Part shown: piece by piece, positions 1 through 7,035 of the stretch
Position numbering within the stretch: position 1 is the first letter of the stretch
Layout: each line of letters begins with the position of its first letter
Assembly (NCBI GenBank): GCA_026390215.1
Contig: JAPLGJ010000229.1
Span: 1 to 9,280, forward strand
Origin: Caldisericota bacterium
GTDB lineage: Bacteria; Caldisericota; Caldisericia; Cryosericales; Cryosericaceae
Direction of reading: 5' to 3'
Length of the DNA: 9,280 bases
Notes under the pieces: model-generated
Told to the model about the DNA's origin: nothing
Database searches by the model: none
Seen by the model: only the letters and a program-made list of their open reading frames with translations
Made by a program: the position numbers and the translations under genes

Positions 1-162
1 ACTCTCTGGATCACAATCATCAAGATAAGGCAGTTGGTAGTGTTGGTATGTCCTTTGAGGATAGCTGCGTGGCTTGAGGTGGTTGTGGATGCAGCTGTGG
101 ATAACTTGCGCGGGTTATTGACACTGTGCACGTTCGGAACGAACGGGATCATTCTCCACAGG
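1..162. other. Intergenic region downstream of dnaA; candidate oriC segment
   Basis: No convincing gene is seen in this stretch. Read on the minus strand it follows the dnaA stop codon, which is where dnaN usually begins within a few hundred bases in dnaA-oriC-dnaN arrangements. It holds one exact DnaA box (96-104), a 7/9 copy in the same orientation twelve bases away (84-92, TGTGGATGC on plus) and a 7/9 copy overlapping the dnaA stop codon (163-171, TTATACACC). A perfect 6-base inverted repeat with a 3-base spacer (CGTTCG-GAA-CGAACG) lies at 131-145. Location and box clustering favour an origin. No clearly AT-rich unwinding element is visible here, so the origin may continue past the window edge. 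The oriC call is an inference. Confidence 0.5.
96..104 (-). promoter_or_regulatory. DnaA box (exact consensus)
   Basis: TGTGGATAA on plus, i.e. TTATCCACA on minus: a 9/9 match to the DnaA box consensus. A weaker box in the same orientation begins at 84, giving a closely spaced pair of the sort found in origins. Confidence 0.8.
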
Positions 163-1500
163 TTATACACCTCTCTTTAACTGCTTTACCAAACTGTCGA
201 GCAGGGCTCTCAGGGTGTCGTCGGTCTTCATTTCCTGCTGAATTTTCTGACACGCGTAGATAACCGTCGTGTGATCGCGCCCGCCGAACTTCTCGCCTAT
301 GTATGGAAGTGAGGCTTCGGTTAGGTCCCGGCTCAGGTACATGGCAATCTGCCTCGGCATCGAGATGTCCTGACTGCGCCTCTTGGCCTGCAGGTCGGCG
401 ACAGAGATGTGAAAGTAGGACGCGACCGACTGCATGATGGCATCGATGGTGATCGGCTTGTTGATGACCGGGATGATGTCCTTGAGTGTCTCTTCGGTGA
501 AGGAGAGGGTGACCTCCTCGTTGGTGAGCGAAGCGGTCGCAAGGACGCGCATGAGTGCGCCTTCGAGTTCGCGGATGTTGCTGCCGATGTTCGCGGCGAT
601 ATACTCCAGCACTTCCTGGGGGACGTCAATCTTATCCAGCTGGGCCTTCTTCTTCAGGATGGCGACCTTGGTCTCATAGTCGGGGCGGCTGATGTCGGCG
701 ATGAGGCCCCACTCGAAGCGTGAGGTGAGGCGTTCCTCAAGGGTGGCGATCTCCTTGGGTAGGACGTCAGAGGTTATGACGATCTGCTTGTGGGCGTCAT
801 ACAACGCATTGAAGATGTGAAAGAACTCTTCCTGTGTGCGCTCCTTGCCTGCCAGAAACTGGATGTCGTCAATGAGCAGGATGTCAGCGCCGCGCGTCTC
901 CTTGTGGAAGTTCTCGATGACGGAGTTGTTGTTCCGTGCGTTCTGGATGGAACTGACCACCTCATTGGTGAACTTCTCCCCGGTCGTATAGACGATCTTC
1001 TTGCCTGGAGCCTGGGTCAGGATATGGTGTGCGATCCCCTGGAGAAGATGGGTCTTGCCCAGCCCTACCCCACCGTAGATGTAGAGGGGGTTGTAGACAT
1101 TGCCCGGGTTGCCGGCAACGGCGTTGCAGGCCGCGAATGCAAGGCGGTTCCCCGCGCCGACGACGAAGTTCTCGAAGTTGTAGCGCCTGTTGAGGATCAG
1201 GGTATTGTTGTGCTGGAGCATACCGGGCTCGGTCGGGAGTTCTTCCGGCGGCCGTTGCACGACTTCCACCGCGATGGTGGTCGGCTGCCCCTTGATTGCG
1301 TCGATCGTCTCCTTGATGACGTCGTAGTACCGGCTGACAATCCAGTCCCTCGCAAACTCGCTGGGGACACCGATGGTGAGAGAAATGTCGTCTTCGTGGA
1401 GTGTCGTCGCGTTCTTGAACCACATCTCGAACGTCGGGCGCGCGAGTTGCTTGCTGAAGATGTCGAGCAGGTGCTGCCAGGAATCCGACTGTTCTTCCAC
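163..1500 (-). CDS. dnaA: Chromosomal replication initiator protein DnaA
   Basis: AAA+ ATPase that binds DnaA boxes, opens the origin and recruits the replicative helicase. At 445 residues it has normal family length. Residues 1-70 form domain I (W8, F22, W27), 71-100 are a short linker, 101-320 the AAA+ core, and 335-445 the DNA-binding domain IV. Visible motifs are Walker A GGVGLGKT (143-150), Walker B ILLIDD ending at D211-D212, the conserved RLTSRF box (257-262), sensor 2 with R310, the basic MPRQIAMYLSR helix (381-391) and the signature GGRDHTTVIYA (406-416). The start is GTG at 1498-1500, with AGGGAG (minus strand, 1512-1507) six bases upstream. The gene is divergent from the GerMN gene, and a promoter is proposed at 1662-1690. 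Nothing is broken or truncated. Confidence 0.98.
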   Translation of the reverse strand: MEEQSDSWQHLLDIFSKQLARPTFEMWFKNATTLHEDDISLTIGVPSEFARDWIVSRYYDVIKETIDAIKGQPTTIAVEVVQRPPEELPTEPGMLQHNNTLILNRRYNFENFVVGAGNRLAFAACNAVAGNPGNVYNPLYIYGGVGLGKTHLLQGIAHHILTQAPGKKIVYTTGEKFTNEVVSSIQNARNNNSVIENFHKETRGADILLIDDIQFLAGKERTQEEFFHIFNALYDAHKQIVITSDVLPKEIATLEERLTSRFEWGLIADISRPDYETKVAILKKKAQLDKIDVPQEVLEYIAANIGSNIRELEGALMRVLATASLTNEEVTLSFTEETLKDIIPVINKPITIDAIMQSVASYFHISVADLQAKRRSQDISMPRQIAMYLSRDLTEASLPYIGEKFGGRDHTTVIYACQKIQQEMKTDDTLRALLDSLVKQLKRGV

Positions 1501-1520
1501 GCTCTACTCCCTTTGCTCTC

Positions 1521-1581
1521 GCGCTACGTGACCACGCTCCGGTCCGAGAGAAACCAGGCCCGAGATGGGTCACACGTACGC
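1521..1581 (-). repeat. Imperfect inverted repeat in the dnaA leader
   Basis: Arms at 1521-1533 (GCGCTACGTGACC on plus) and 1568-1581 (GGTCACACGTACGC) can pair as about 12 base pairs interrupted by a 1-base and a 2-base bulge, around a 34-base loop with some further pairing potential. It lies between the proposed dnaA promoter and the dnaA ribosome binding site (1507-1512), so in the mRNA it would sit about eight bases 5' of that site. It could be a leader hairpin or a protein-binding site. It shows no resemblance to a known riboswitch that I can name. Confidence 0.4.
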
Positions 1582-1661
1582 AAACGCCGGCGCGTTCACC
1601 CCGCCTTTGTGACGGAACACCGGAGCGTCGCCAAGCAATGTGCGTCCGTTTTGTGTGATAT

Positions 1662-1690
1662 AGTATAGACGAAATGAAGATCGGCGACAA
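1662..1690 (-). promoter_or_regulatory. Proposed sigma-A-type promoter of dnaA
   Basis: On the minus strand, -35 TTGTCG (1690-1685) and -10 TATACT (1667-1662) are separated by 17 bases, matching TTGACA at 4/6 and TATAAT at 5/6. The transcript would start near 1655, leaving a leader of about 155 bases before the GTG. The -10 lies in a near-palindromic TATAGTATA stretch that also offers a TATAGT -10 (1659-1664) for the rightward gene. No good -35 is seen for that direction. Confidence 0.5.
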
Positions 1691-1708
1691 TCAGAAGAAG
1701 GCTCACAG

Positions 1709-3064
1709 ATGACAACCCGCGGAAGACAAGGCAGGATTGGTGGCAGGCGACGTTCCCGGGATGGGGGACTACTTGTCCTCATTCTTGCGCTGGTTCTGGC
1801 CGTTGCGGTCGGCTCCAGCTTCCGCAAAAGTGGTGGGCGGAGTACGCCCGTGGCCTTGTACTATCTCGATGCCTCGACCCGGGACCTGGTCAGCAATTCT
1901 GTCGTGGCAAAACTGCCGACGCGGCGTGTGGAACAGGTGGCAGGCATCATCGACCTCCTACGCACACCGCCTGCTGACCAAGGGCTTGCGACGGCTGTCC
2001 CCGCCGGATTCATTGCGCGCAGAGCGACACTTCTGCCGGGAGGGATCCTCCATGTGGTCTTGGGGGCCGCGCGGGATCAGACTCCCATGGGGTTTGCGCA
2101 AGAAGATGCGCTCTACTGTCAACTTGTGAATTCCCTGTTGAGTCTGCCAGGGGTCAGCGCGGTCGAACTCTCCGTCGACGGTCGCCCCACAGGAACCTTC
2201 CTCTCCTTCGTCAAGACTCAGCGAGAGCTGGGGACGAATGAAGAGATGTTGGACAAGGGACAGTCGGTCGATCTGTATTTTGTGGCCAGTGACGGCCGCC
2301 AGGTCGTCGAACGCCGCACGCTCCCGACCGGGCTGACGCGCTCGCAGCTGGCATTTCAAGCTACGCGCGCTCTCATGGAGGGCCCGGTGCACCGCAGCCT
2401 CGTGAGTGCTCTGCCCGGCACGGACATGCTTCGGGGTGTGACCGTCTCCGGTCGAACAGCTTCTGTCGACTTTGACGAGAGCGTCCTCAATCTGAACATG
2501 GGCGCCCAGGAAGAAGAGCAGGCCAAGGACTCCCTGGTTCTCACCCTCACGAGACTCACGGGTGTCAGCCGCGTTCGACTCCTGGTAGGCGGACACAGCG
2601 TGCGGGGTCTGTTTGGGCACGTGAATGCAGCAGATCCGCTGTTCAGGCTGGATGGGCGCCTGGAGGCAGGTACGGCCCTCGCCGTCTACAGTCTGACCGA
2701 AGTCGACGGGGACAGACTGCCGGCTCTGACTGTCTATCCGCAGAAGCAGGCCTTCATGGGATACAACGTCATGATTGCAAACTCGATCGCCCGGCTGGGG
2801 AATCCACCCGGAGGTGACTCATCACTTGTTCCGGACGGCATCCGCATTACCACCATGGTTTTGGAAGCCAACACGGGAATGCTGCGCGTGTCTCTTGTCA
2901 TGACTTCTCTTCCCGAGGACCAGGAGGCCGAGGCGCTCTTGGTCGACCAGCTGCGCTTGAGTCTCACTGAACTGCCGTCCGTCACGTCGTTGCAGGTAGT
3001 GGTCAATGGGTCTGTTGCTTTTCTGCCGAGAGGCTACTATATAGGCAGTCCATTCTCGCGTTAG
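1709..3064 (+). CDS. Membrane-anchored protein with three tandem GerMN-like domains
   Basis: A 451-residue protein with a basic N-terminus (RRRSR near 13-17) followed by one hydrophobic segment (about 20-36), so most of it is expected outside the membrane. The rest reads as three copies of one fold: about 46-165, 186-304 and 322-440. Each opens with a strand such as PVALYYLD, SVDLYFVA or TALAVYSL, has a helix with a P-rich turn in the middle, and ends in an LxGV/LPSV-turn followed by a VxxxVxG strand (VELSVDG, VRLLVGG, LQVVVNG). That is the pattern of GerMN domains found in GerM and in LpqB-type lipoproteins. No lipobox or catalytic motif is visible. The start ATG has AAGAAGG (1695-1701) seven bases upstream. 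The helicase gene begins ten bases after the stop, so the two are probably co-transcribed. Exact role unknown; cell-envelope function is inferred. Confidence 0.75.
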   Translation: MTTRGRQGRIGGRRRSRDGGLLVLILALVLAVAVGSSFRKSGGRSTPVALYYLDASTRDLVSNSVVAKLPTRRVEQVAGIIDLLRTPPADQGLATAVPAGFIARRATLLPGGILHVVLGAARDQTPMGFAQEDALYCQLVNSLLSLPGVSAVELSVDGRPTGTFLSFVKTQRELGTNEEMLDKGQSVDLYFVASDGRQVVERRTLPTGLTRSQLAFQATRALMEGPVHRSLVSALPGTDMLRGVTVSGRTASVDFDESVLNLNMGAQEEEQAKDSLVLTLTRLTGVSRVRLLVGGHSVRGLFGHVNAADPLFRLDGRLEAGTALAVYSLTEVDGDRLPALTVYPQKQAFMGYNVMIANSIARLGNPPGGDSSLVPDGIRITTMVLEANTGMLRVSLVMTSLPEDQEAEALLVDQLRLSLTELPSVTSLQVVVNGSVAFLPRGYYIGSPFSR

Positions 3065-3074
3065 GAGGAAGATC

Positions 3075-4592
3075 ATGACTACAGACAGGACCGAATTCCG
3101 GCTTCTGGCCGGTGCTCTGGCGGCCCCTCATCATCTTGAGAAGCTCCAGAAGCTTGGTATGAGCTCTTCGCTGTTCGAAGACGGTGACCTCAAGGCTGTC
3201 TTCGACGCATTTCAGTGGTACTGCTCCAACCACAAGGGAGAGGGGAGCAAGATCGACCTTCCCCTGTTCACGGCTTACCTGACCGAAGAACGTCATGCGA
3301 CTCCAGCTACTGCGACCCTGGTGGGCAAGCTCACCGACGCCGGGGGAGAGGACATGACGACACTGGTCGAGATGCTGGACCGGTTGAAGACGCGCGCGGC
3401 ACGTCGGAAGCTGCGTACAATTTCTGACAACATCAACAGCTTCACCGATGCTGAGAAACAGGGTCGGCGCGTGGAAGACTTCGCCGCTGAGATCTCCGAG
3501 CAGCTGCGACAGGTGGCGCGTCTCTCGTCCCAGGACAGGCAGGAACCCATCCGTGACGAGCTGCTTCGGTACGTCGAAGAGGTCCGCACCCGGGGCATCG
3601 GGCTTCCCTCGATCCTCGGTATGAGTATCGCCCCATATGACAACCTCAACATAGCGGTCTCAGGGCTGCGCCCCGGCTTCTATTATGCCCTCGGCGGCGC
3701 TCCGAGGCGCGGGAAAACCAACCTGATGCTGCGACTTGCCACGCTGGTAGCGCGCAATGAGAAGGTCCCGGTCCTGTACTATTCCTATGAGCAGACGAGG
3801 CGTGTCCTCCTGACACGCGTCCTGTCACAGGAATCACTCATCAACCCGCTGGTCCTTCAGAAGGGAGACATCAGGAACAAGGCTGAGCTCGTCACCCGGT
3901 TCAACAAGGGAATCAAGGAGACCTCGGCCTATATGGACAACTTCTATCTCTTCGAGGGCGACCGTCAGGATACGATCGAGCACATCCGCAGTGTCGCGTA
4001 TGGCATCATGGATTCCCACCACGCCGACCGCTGCGCCATCTTCCTCGACTATCTGCAGAAGGTGCCAACAGTCAACCCTTACGCCAGTCTTCAGAAGCAG
4101 GTCGACGAGGTATCCGGTCTTATTGCACAACTCTCCACCGAGCTGCAGTCCCCCATCGTTGCCGTGTCGTCTTTTGACAAGGACGGATGTCGCCTCGACA
4201 GTGAGACGTCCAAGGAGCGCCCCACGATGTTCAATTGCACGGGCGGCGGCGACATCGAGTATGACGCGGACGTGGCACTGATCGTCGTCAAGGACTACCA
4301 CGACACGGCGCAACTGGAAGAAAAGATTGCCAACGCTGTGCGCGAGGGGGGGGTGAATCCCCACCACATTCCTCATTTTGACATCCTCAATCTGTTCATC
4401 GACAAGAACCGCGACGCTCCCGAGGGAGGCAACATCATTGTCCAGTTCCTCTTCCTGATCGAAGATAACCAGATGGTGGAACTGGGCTACAAGGATGTCG
4501 AAGAGCGGTACTCCTATGCAAAGGCCGGCAAGATTTTCGAGTGGCTGCTTGAGCGCGGATACCTCGAGGCGGTCGGCCCCGGCGAGCACTGA
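3075..4592 (+). CDS. DnaB-family (RecA-fold) helicase-like ATPase, divergent
   Basis: A 505-residue protein with the two-domain plan of replicative DnaB helicase. The alpha-helical N-terminal part (about 5-150) resembles the DnaB N domain, and a linker leads to a RecA-like ATPase (about 175-470). Walker A is GAPRRGKT (208-215), the catalytic glutamate is in SYEQ (E239), and Walker B is IFLDYLQ (D325). The arginine-finger region KNR (444-446) and the IEYDAD segment (394-399) are kept. It departs from DnaB at the H3 sensor, where the usual SQL reads SSF (365-367), and at about ten extra residues between IEYDAD and KNR. A tail of about 35 residues follows the core. AGGAGG (3063-3068) overlaps the upstream stop codon, six bases before ATG. 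The window cannot tell whether it is the main replicative helicase or a paralogue; divergence favours a paralogue. Confidence 0.8.
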   Translation: MTTDRTEFRLLAGALAAPHHLEKLQKLGMSSSLFEDGDLKAVFDAFQWYCSNHKGEGSKIDLPLFTAYLTEERHATPATATLVGKLTDAGGEDMTTLVEMLDRLKTRAARRKLRTISDNINSFTDAEKQGRRVEDFAAEISEQLRQVARLSSQDRQEPIRDELLRYVEEVRTRGIGLPSILGMSIAPYDNLNIAVSGLRPGFYYALGGAPRRGKTNLMLRLATLVARNEKVPVLYYSYEQTRRVLLTRVLSQESLINPLVLQKGDIRNKAELVTRFNKGIKETSAYMDNFYLFEGDRQDTIEHIRSVAYGIMDSHHADRCAIFLDYLQKVPTVNPYASLQKQVDEVSGLIAQLSTELQSPIVAVSSFDKDGCRLDSETSKERPTMFNCTGGGDIEYDADVALIVVKDYHDTAQLEEKIANAVREGGVNPHHIPHFDILNLFIDKNRDAPEGGNIIVQFLFLIEDNQMVELGYKDVEERYSYAKAGKIFEWLLERGYLEAVGPGEH

Positions 4593-4600
4593 GTCTCCCC

Positions 4601-4627
4601 TGTAACCTTTTCTCTCCTGTCACCGTA
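4601..4627 (+). promoter_or_regulatory. Proposed ECF-type promoter of the sigma-factor operon
   Basis: TGTAAC (4601-4606) and CGTA (4624-4627) are separated by 17 bases. Bacillus ECF promoters have this form: the SigX type is TGTAAC-N17-CGAC and the SigW type TGAAAC-N16-CGTA. It lies 48 bases upstream of an ECF sigma gene, the usual place for an autoregulatory promoter. No good TTGACA/TATAAT pair is seen in the same gap. Confidence 0.45.
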
Positions 4628-4674
4628 CGCTTGGTGAACACGTAGAGCAATCGACCGCGGAGAGGAGCAGGTGG

Positions 4675-5187
4675 ATGGAAGCAGTGGCTGACCGCGAGCT
4701 CTTCGCCCAGTTGATGGCGGAGAGTGAGCGTCCTGTGTACGCCTTTCTGGCGAGCAAGGTCAGGGATCGGGGGGTGGCGTCAGACATTGCACAGGAAGCG
4801 TTTTTTCTGGCATACAGGCGATTTGACTCGTATGACAGAAGCCGCCCTTTTCTCCCGTGGGTCATGACGATTGCGTACAATTGCCTGGTCGACCACTGGC
4901 GCAAGTCAGCGCACGAAGGAGGGGACCTGCCGGACGAACAGATCATGGCGGCTCCCGAGCATGACCGGGACGATGAGTGGAAACAGCAGGAGATTGTTGA
5001 GGCAATGACACGGATTTCTCCAGAAGACAGCGCACTACTGACGATGTTCTACGCTGAAGAGTGCTCACTTGCAACGATCGGCGGACGGCTTGGTGTTGCC
5101 GAAGGAACGGCGAAAGTCCGGTTGTTTCGGGCGAGAGCCGCATTGAAGAAGCAGGTGGAAGCCCTGCATGAGCGAGGCGCTTCATGA
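4675..5187 (+). CDS. ECF-type RNA polymerase sigma factor
   Basis: At 170 residues it has the size of a group 4 sigma factor with only regions 2 and 4. Region 2 spans about 9-79: VYAFLASKV, DIAQEAFFLAYRRF (37-50) and the PWVMTIAYNCLVDHWRK segment (61-77), which binds core polymerase and the -10 element. Region 4 spans about 104-160: a P-D-S-ALL-FY start, then the helix-turn-helix SLATIGGRLGVAEGTAKVRLFRARAAL is recognisable around 131-157. AGGAG (4663-4667) lies seven bases before the ATG. It heads a five-gene operon in which every junction is an ATGA overlap, so it probably controls that operon and, through the promoter at 4601-4627, itself. The regulon outside the window is unknown. Confidence 0.92.
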   Translation: MEAVADRELFAQLMAESERPVYAFLASKVRDRGVASDIAQEAFFLAYRRFDSYDRSRPFLPWVMTIAYNCLVDHWRKSAHEGGDLPDEQIMAAPEHDRDDEWKQQEIVEAMTRISPEDSALLTMFYAEECSLATIGGRLGVAEGTAKVRLFRARAALKKQVEALHERGAS

Positions 5188-5639
5188 ACACACGACATCT
5201 GACAGACGAAGAGCTGGAACGCATTCTTTCCAGGACCCTCTCGCTCCTCCCCGACCTTGTTCCACCGCAGGGGTTCGCATGTGGCGTGTGGGAACGTATC
5301 GACGCGTGGGAGGGAGAGCAGGAGAGGAAGAGGGCATCGCGGAGCATCTTTGCTCGTCTCATGGGGACACGCATGAGAAATGGGGAGCCTGTGGCCGTCC
5401 TCGCCGCAGCGGTGCTGTTCGGGGCTCTGTTCGTCGGGCTGTTTCTGACTGGGGCGTATATTCTCGCCACACACTCATCGACCATCATGCGGGTGGCGCA
5501 GGTCGTTGTCGGGCCAAACCTCGACGAACTCAGATCCTTGCTGATCCTGTGCACGCTGACCGCGGTGGGGGGACTGCTGCTCGGCAGTCTTGCCCTCAGT
5601 GAGCGCCTGTTCGGTTTGGGCGGAGGGTCGGCTGCATGA
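5184..5639 (+). CDS. Two-TM protein, candidate anti-sigma factor
   Basis: A 151-residue protein whose start overlaps the sigma stop codon (ATGA), implying translational coupling. Residues 1-66 are soluble and charged, beginning with HLTDEELERILSRTL, the kind of helix that opens many anti-sigma domains. Two hydrophobic segments follow (about 69-95 and 118-138), with a short intervening extracytoplasmic loop. The zinc-anti-sigma motif (HxxxCxxC) is absent: the only N-terminal cysteine is C33. Position directly after an ECF sigma gene and topology suggest that it holds the sigma factor at the membrane, but no family is recognised from the sequence. The ribosome binding site is weak (GAGG, 5174-5177), as expected for coupled translation. 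Confidence 0.6.
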   Translation: MNTRHLTDEELERILSRTLSLLPDLVPPQGFACGVWERIDAWEGEQERKRASRSIFARLMGTRMRNGEPVAVLAAAVLFGALFVGLFLTGAYILATHSSTIMRVAQVVVGPNLDELRSLLILCTLTAVGGLLLGSLALSERLFGLGGGSAA

Positions 5640-6508
5640 TGCAGTCTGCTTCCATGACTGGTCGCAAGCGCGTCCTGGTTGCCGCTCTCGTCGTGAGCCT
5701 GATTGTCGTCGGCTCCGCCGTGGTGACGCTGGTGACACGGAACGGAGGATTCATGGTCATTCCGGCATTCGCAGAGGGAACGGTCCTGGAACTCCCGGGC
5801 GGCTCGGCGAGCAGGATATCGATCGTAGGAGACAACCTCGAGATTGTCGTGGGCACATCCCCGGCCGTGACTTCAGCGAGCATCGTCCTCGGCAGCGATG
5901 GATTCCATCGGGATTTCCGTGCAAAGACCGGTACATACGGATTGCGCCTCGACAGTGCTTCTTCCGTCCAGGCAGGGGTCAAGCGTCTGACGGTCGTCGT
6001 TCCCGAGAATGGCACATTGACACTGACACTGGTCGGTGAAGCCCGACTGATCCTGGATCAGGCTCGGCTCAAAGAGCTCCGCCTCGCCGGGGCGTCCTCC
6101 GCACTCGAGCTCGACGCCTCCGAATCCGGATCCATTATCGACCTCGTCCAGATCGAGAATATCACCGGGGACTTCTCGACAGTGCGCCTCGGCAATCTGG
6201 ACATGGCGGATCTTGTCATTGGCAACATCACCGGGAGTTACGACCTCGACTTGTCGGGATCGCTTGGCAGGCACTGCGAGGTCTCGCTACACACGGCTGT
6301 GGGGAACGGTACGGTGCGCATTCCCACCAGACCGGGAGCACAGCTTTCAGTTGGGAATGTCCTGGGCAGCGTCCTGTCGTCGGGATTTGCGGCCGAGGGC
6401 GGCAAGTCGTTTCTCAATACCGCAGCAGCCGACGGAGCCGGCTGGCAGCTCGTCGTGCGTATCGACAGTGCAATTGGACAGATTCAGCTTGTGGAGGTAC
6501 AACAATGA
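5636..6508 (+). CDS. Membrane-anchored beta-rich protein, LiaG/DUF4097-like
   Basis: A 290-residue protein with one hydrophobic segment near the N-terminus (about 12-33) after GRKR, so the remainder is probably extracytoplasmic. From about 50 on it is an almost unbroken series of short alternating strands with G/N/D turns (ISIVGDNLEIVVG, LTVVVPENGTLTLTLVG, LRLAGASSALELDASESG, DLVIGNITGSYDLDLSG). This is typical of the DUF4097/DUF2807 'toastrack' fold found in LiaG and other envelope-stress proteins. There are no catalytic motifs and no lipobox. ATGA overlaps the previous stop, and GGAGGG (5622-5627) is eight bases upstream; a second ATG at 5639 is less well spaced. Its neighbours support a sensing or scaffold role at the membrane. 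The family call is from pattern only. Confidence 0.6.
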   Translation: MMQSASMTGRKRVLVAALVVSLIVVGSAVVTLVTRNGGFMVIPAFAEGTVLELPGGSASRISIVGDNLEIVVGTSPAVTSASIVLGSDGFHRDFRAKTGTYGLRLDSASSVQAGVKRLTVVVPENGTLTLTLVGEARLILDQARLKELRLAGASSALELDASESGSIIDLVQIENITGDFSTVRLGNLDMADLVIGNITGSYDLDLSGSLGRHCEVSLHTAVGNGTVRIPTRPGAQLSVGNVLGSVLSSGFAAEGGKSFLNTAAADGAGWQLVVRIDSAIGQIQLVEVQQ

Positions 6509-7035
6509 ACAGCAACAGCATTGACCGGCGGGTCGCCCTGAGCGCTCTGCTTATCGTCTTTGGCGTCCACTTCCTGCTGGAGGCATTTCCGCAGACGGGA
6601 TACCATTTTGGCATCCTCGTTCCTCTAGCGGCGTTTTTGATCCTGCTGGGCATCTACGGCGTCGCGACGGGCTTCCAGCACAACGCTCGTGAGACAGTGT
6701 TCTGGAGTGCCATGCTTGGTTTCGTCGGCATCATTGTCCTCATGCAGGTCCTGGAGGTCATCCGGTTCAGCCTCACGACCTTCGCCGGAGCAGCCGTCAT
6801 CTCTGCGGGACTTTCCATCTTGATGTCGACGTTGCTTGACTCAGTTGAAGGCAGGACGTCGAGAAACGGGCTAATGTGGGGAGTCGTGGCCGTCGTTGTT
6901 GGCTCTCTTGCGTTTCTTTCGGGGCTGGACATCTTCTCAGCTCAGGTGGTCGACGTTATTCGGAAATCGGCAGTCGGGGGACTGTTCCTTGTGCTCGGGC
7001 TAGCTGTCCTTATAAAGGGAGGAACCAGGAAATGA
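6505..7035 (+). CDS. Six-TM membrane protein, LiaI/LiaF-TM-like
   Basis: A 176-residue, strongly hydrophobic protein with about six membrane segments: 10-28, 37-56, 66-86, 91-111, 122-140 and 155-171. The repeated small-residue helices containing LxxLGI, AGLSIL and VLGLAVLI resemble the membrane region shared by LiaI/LiaF and DUF5668-type proteins. There is no soluble domain, so it lacks the C-terminal part of a full LiaF. The start overlaps the preceding stop (ATGA) and has GGAGG (6493-6497) seven bases upstream. Sitting between a LiaG-like and a PspC gene, it is probably the membrane component of the same stress-response module. Function is inferred. Confidence 0.55.
   Translation: MNSNSIDRRVALSALLIVFGVHFLLEAFPQTGYHFGILVPLAAFLILLGIYGVATGFQHNARETVFWSAMLGFVGIIVLMQVLEVIRFSLTTFAGAAVISAGLSILMSTLLDSVEGRTSRNGLMWGVVAVVVGSLAFLSGLDIFSAQVVDVIRKSAVGGLFLVLGLAVLIKGGTRK

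Noticed and set aside
118..123. TTGACA resembling a -35 box
   Set aside because: No -10 hexamer is found at 16-18 bases downstream and no rightward gene follows.
131..145. CGTTCG-GAA-CGAACG as a dnaA terminator
   Set aside because: The stem is only six pairs and no T-run follows on the minus strand.
1..180. Plus-strand frame open from the left edge to a stop at 178-180
   Set aside because: It overlaps the dnaA end and the DnaA boxes, has no recognisable product, and about 59 codons without a stop is unremarkable.
790..1668. Long open frame (292 codons) on plus, antisense to dnaA
   Set aside because: It lies almost wholly opposite the unmistakable dnaA gene, and its product resembles no family. 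Long antisense frames are common in GC-rich genes.
962..1690. Minus-strand open frame of 242 codons overlapping the 5' half of dnaA
   Set aside because: It is a shifted frame of dnaA; its product is rich in R/P/G with no domain pattern.
1958..2620. Minus-strand frame of 220 codons opposite the GerMN gene
   Set aside because: It is antisense to a well-supported domain-bearing gene and has no recognisable product or good ribosome binding site.
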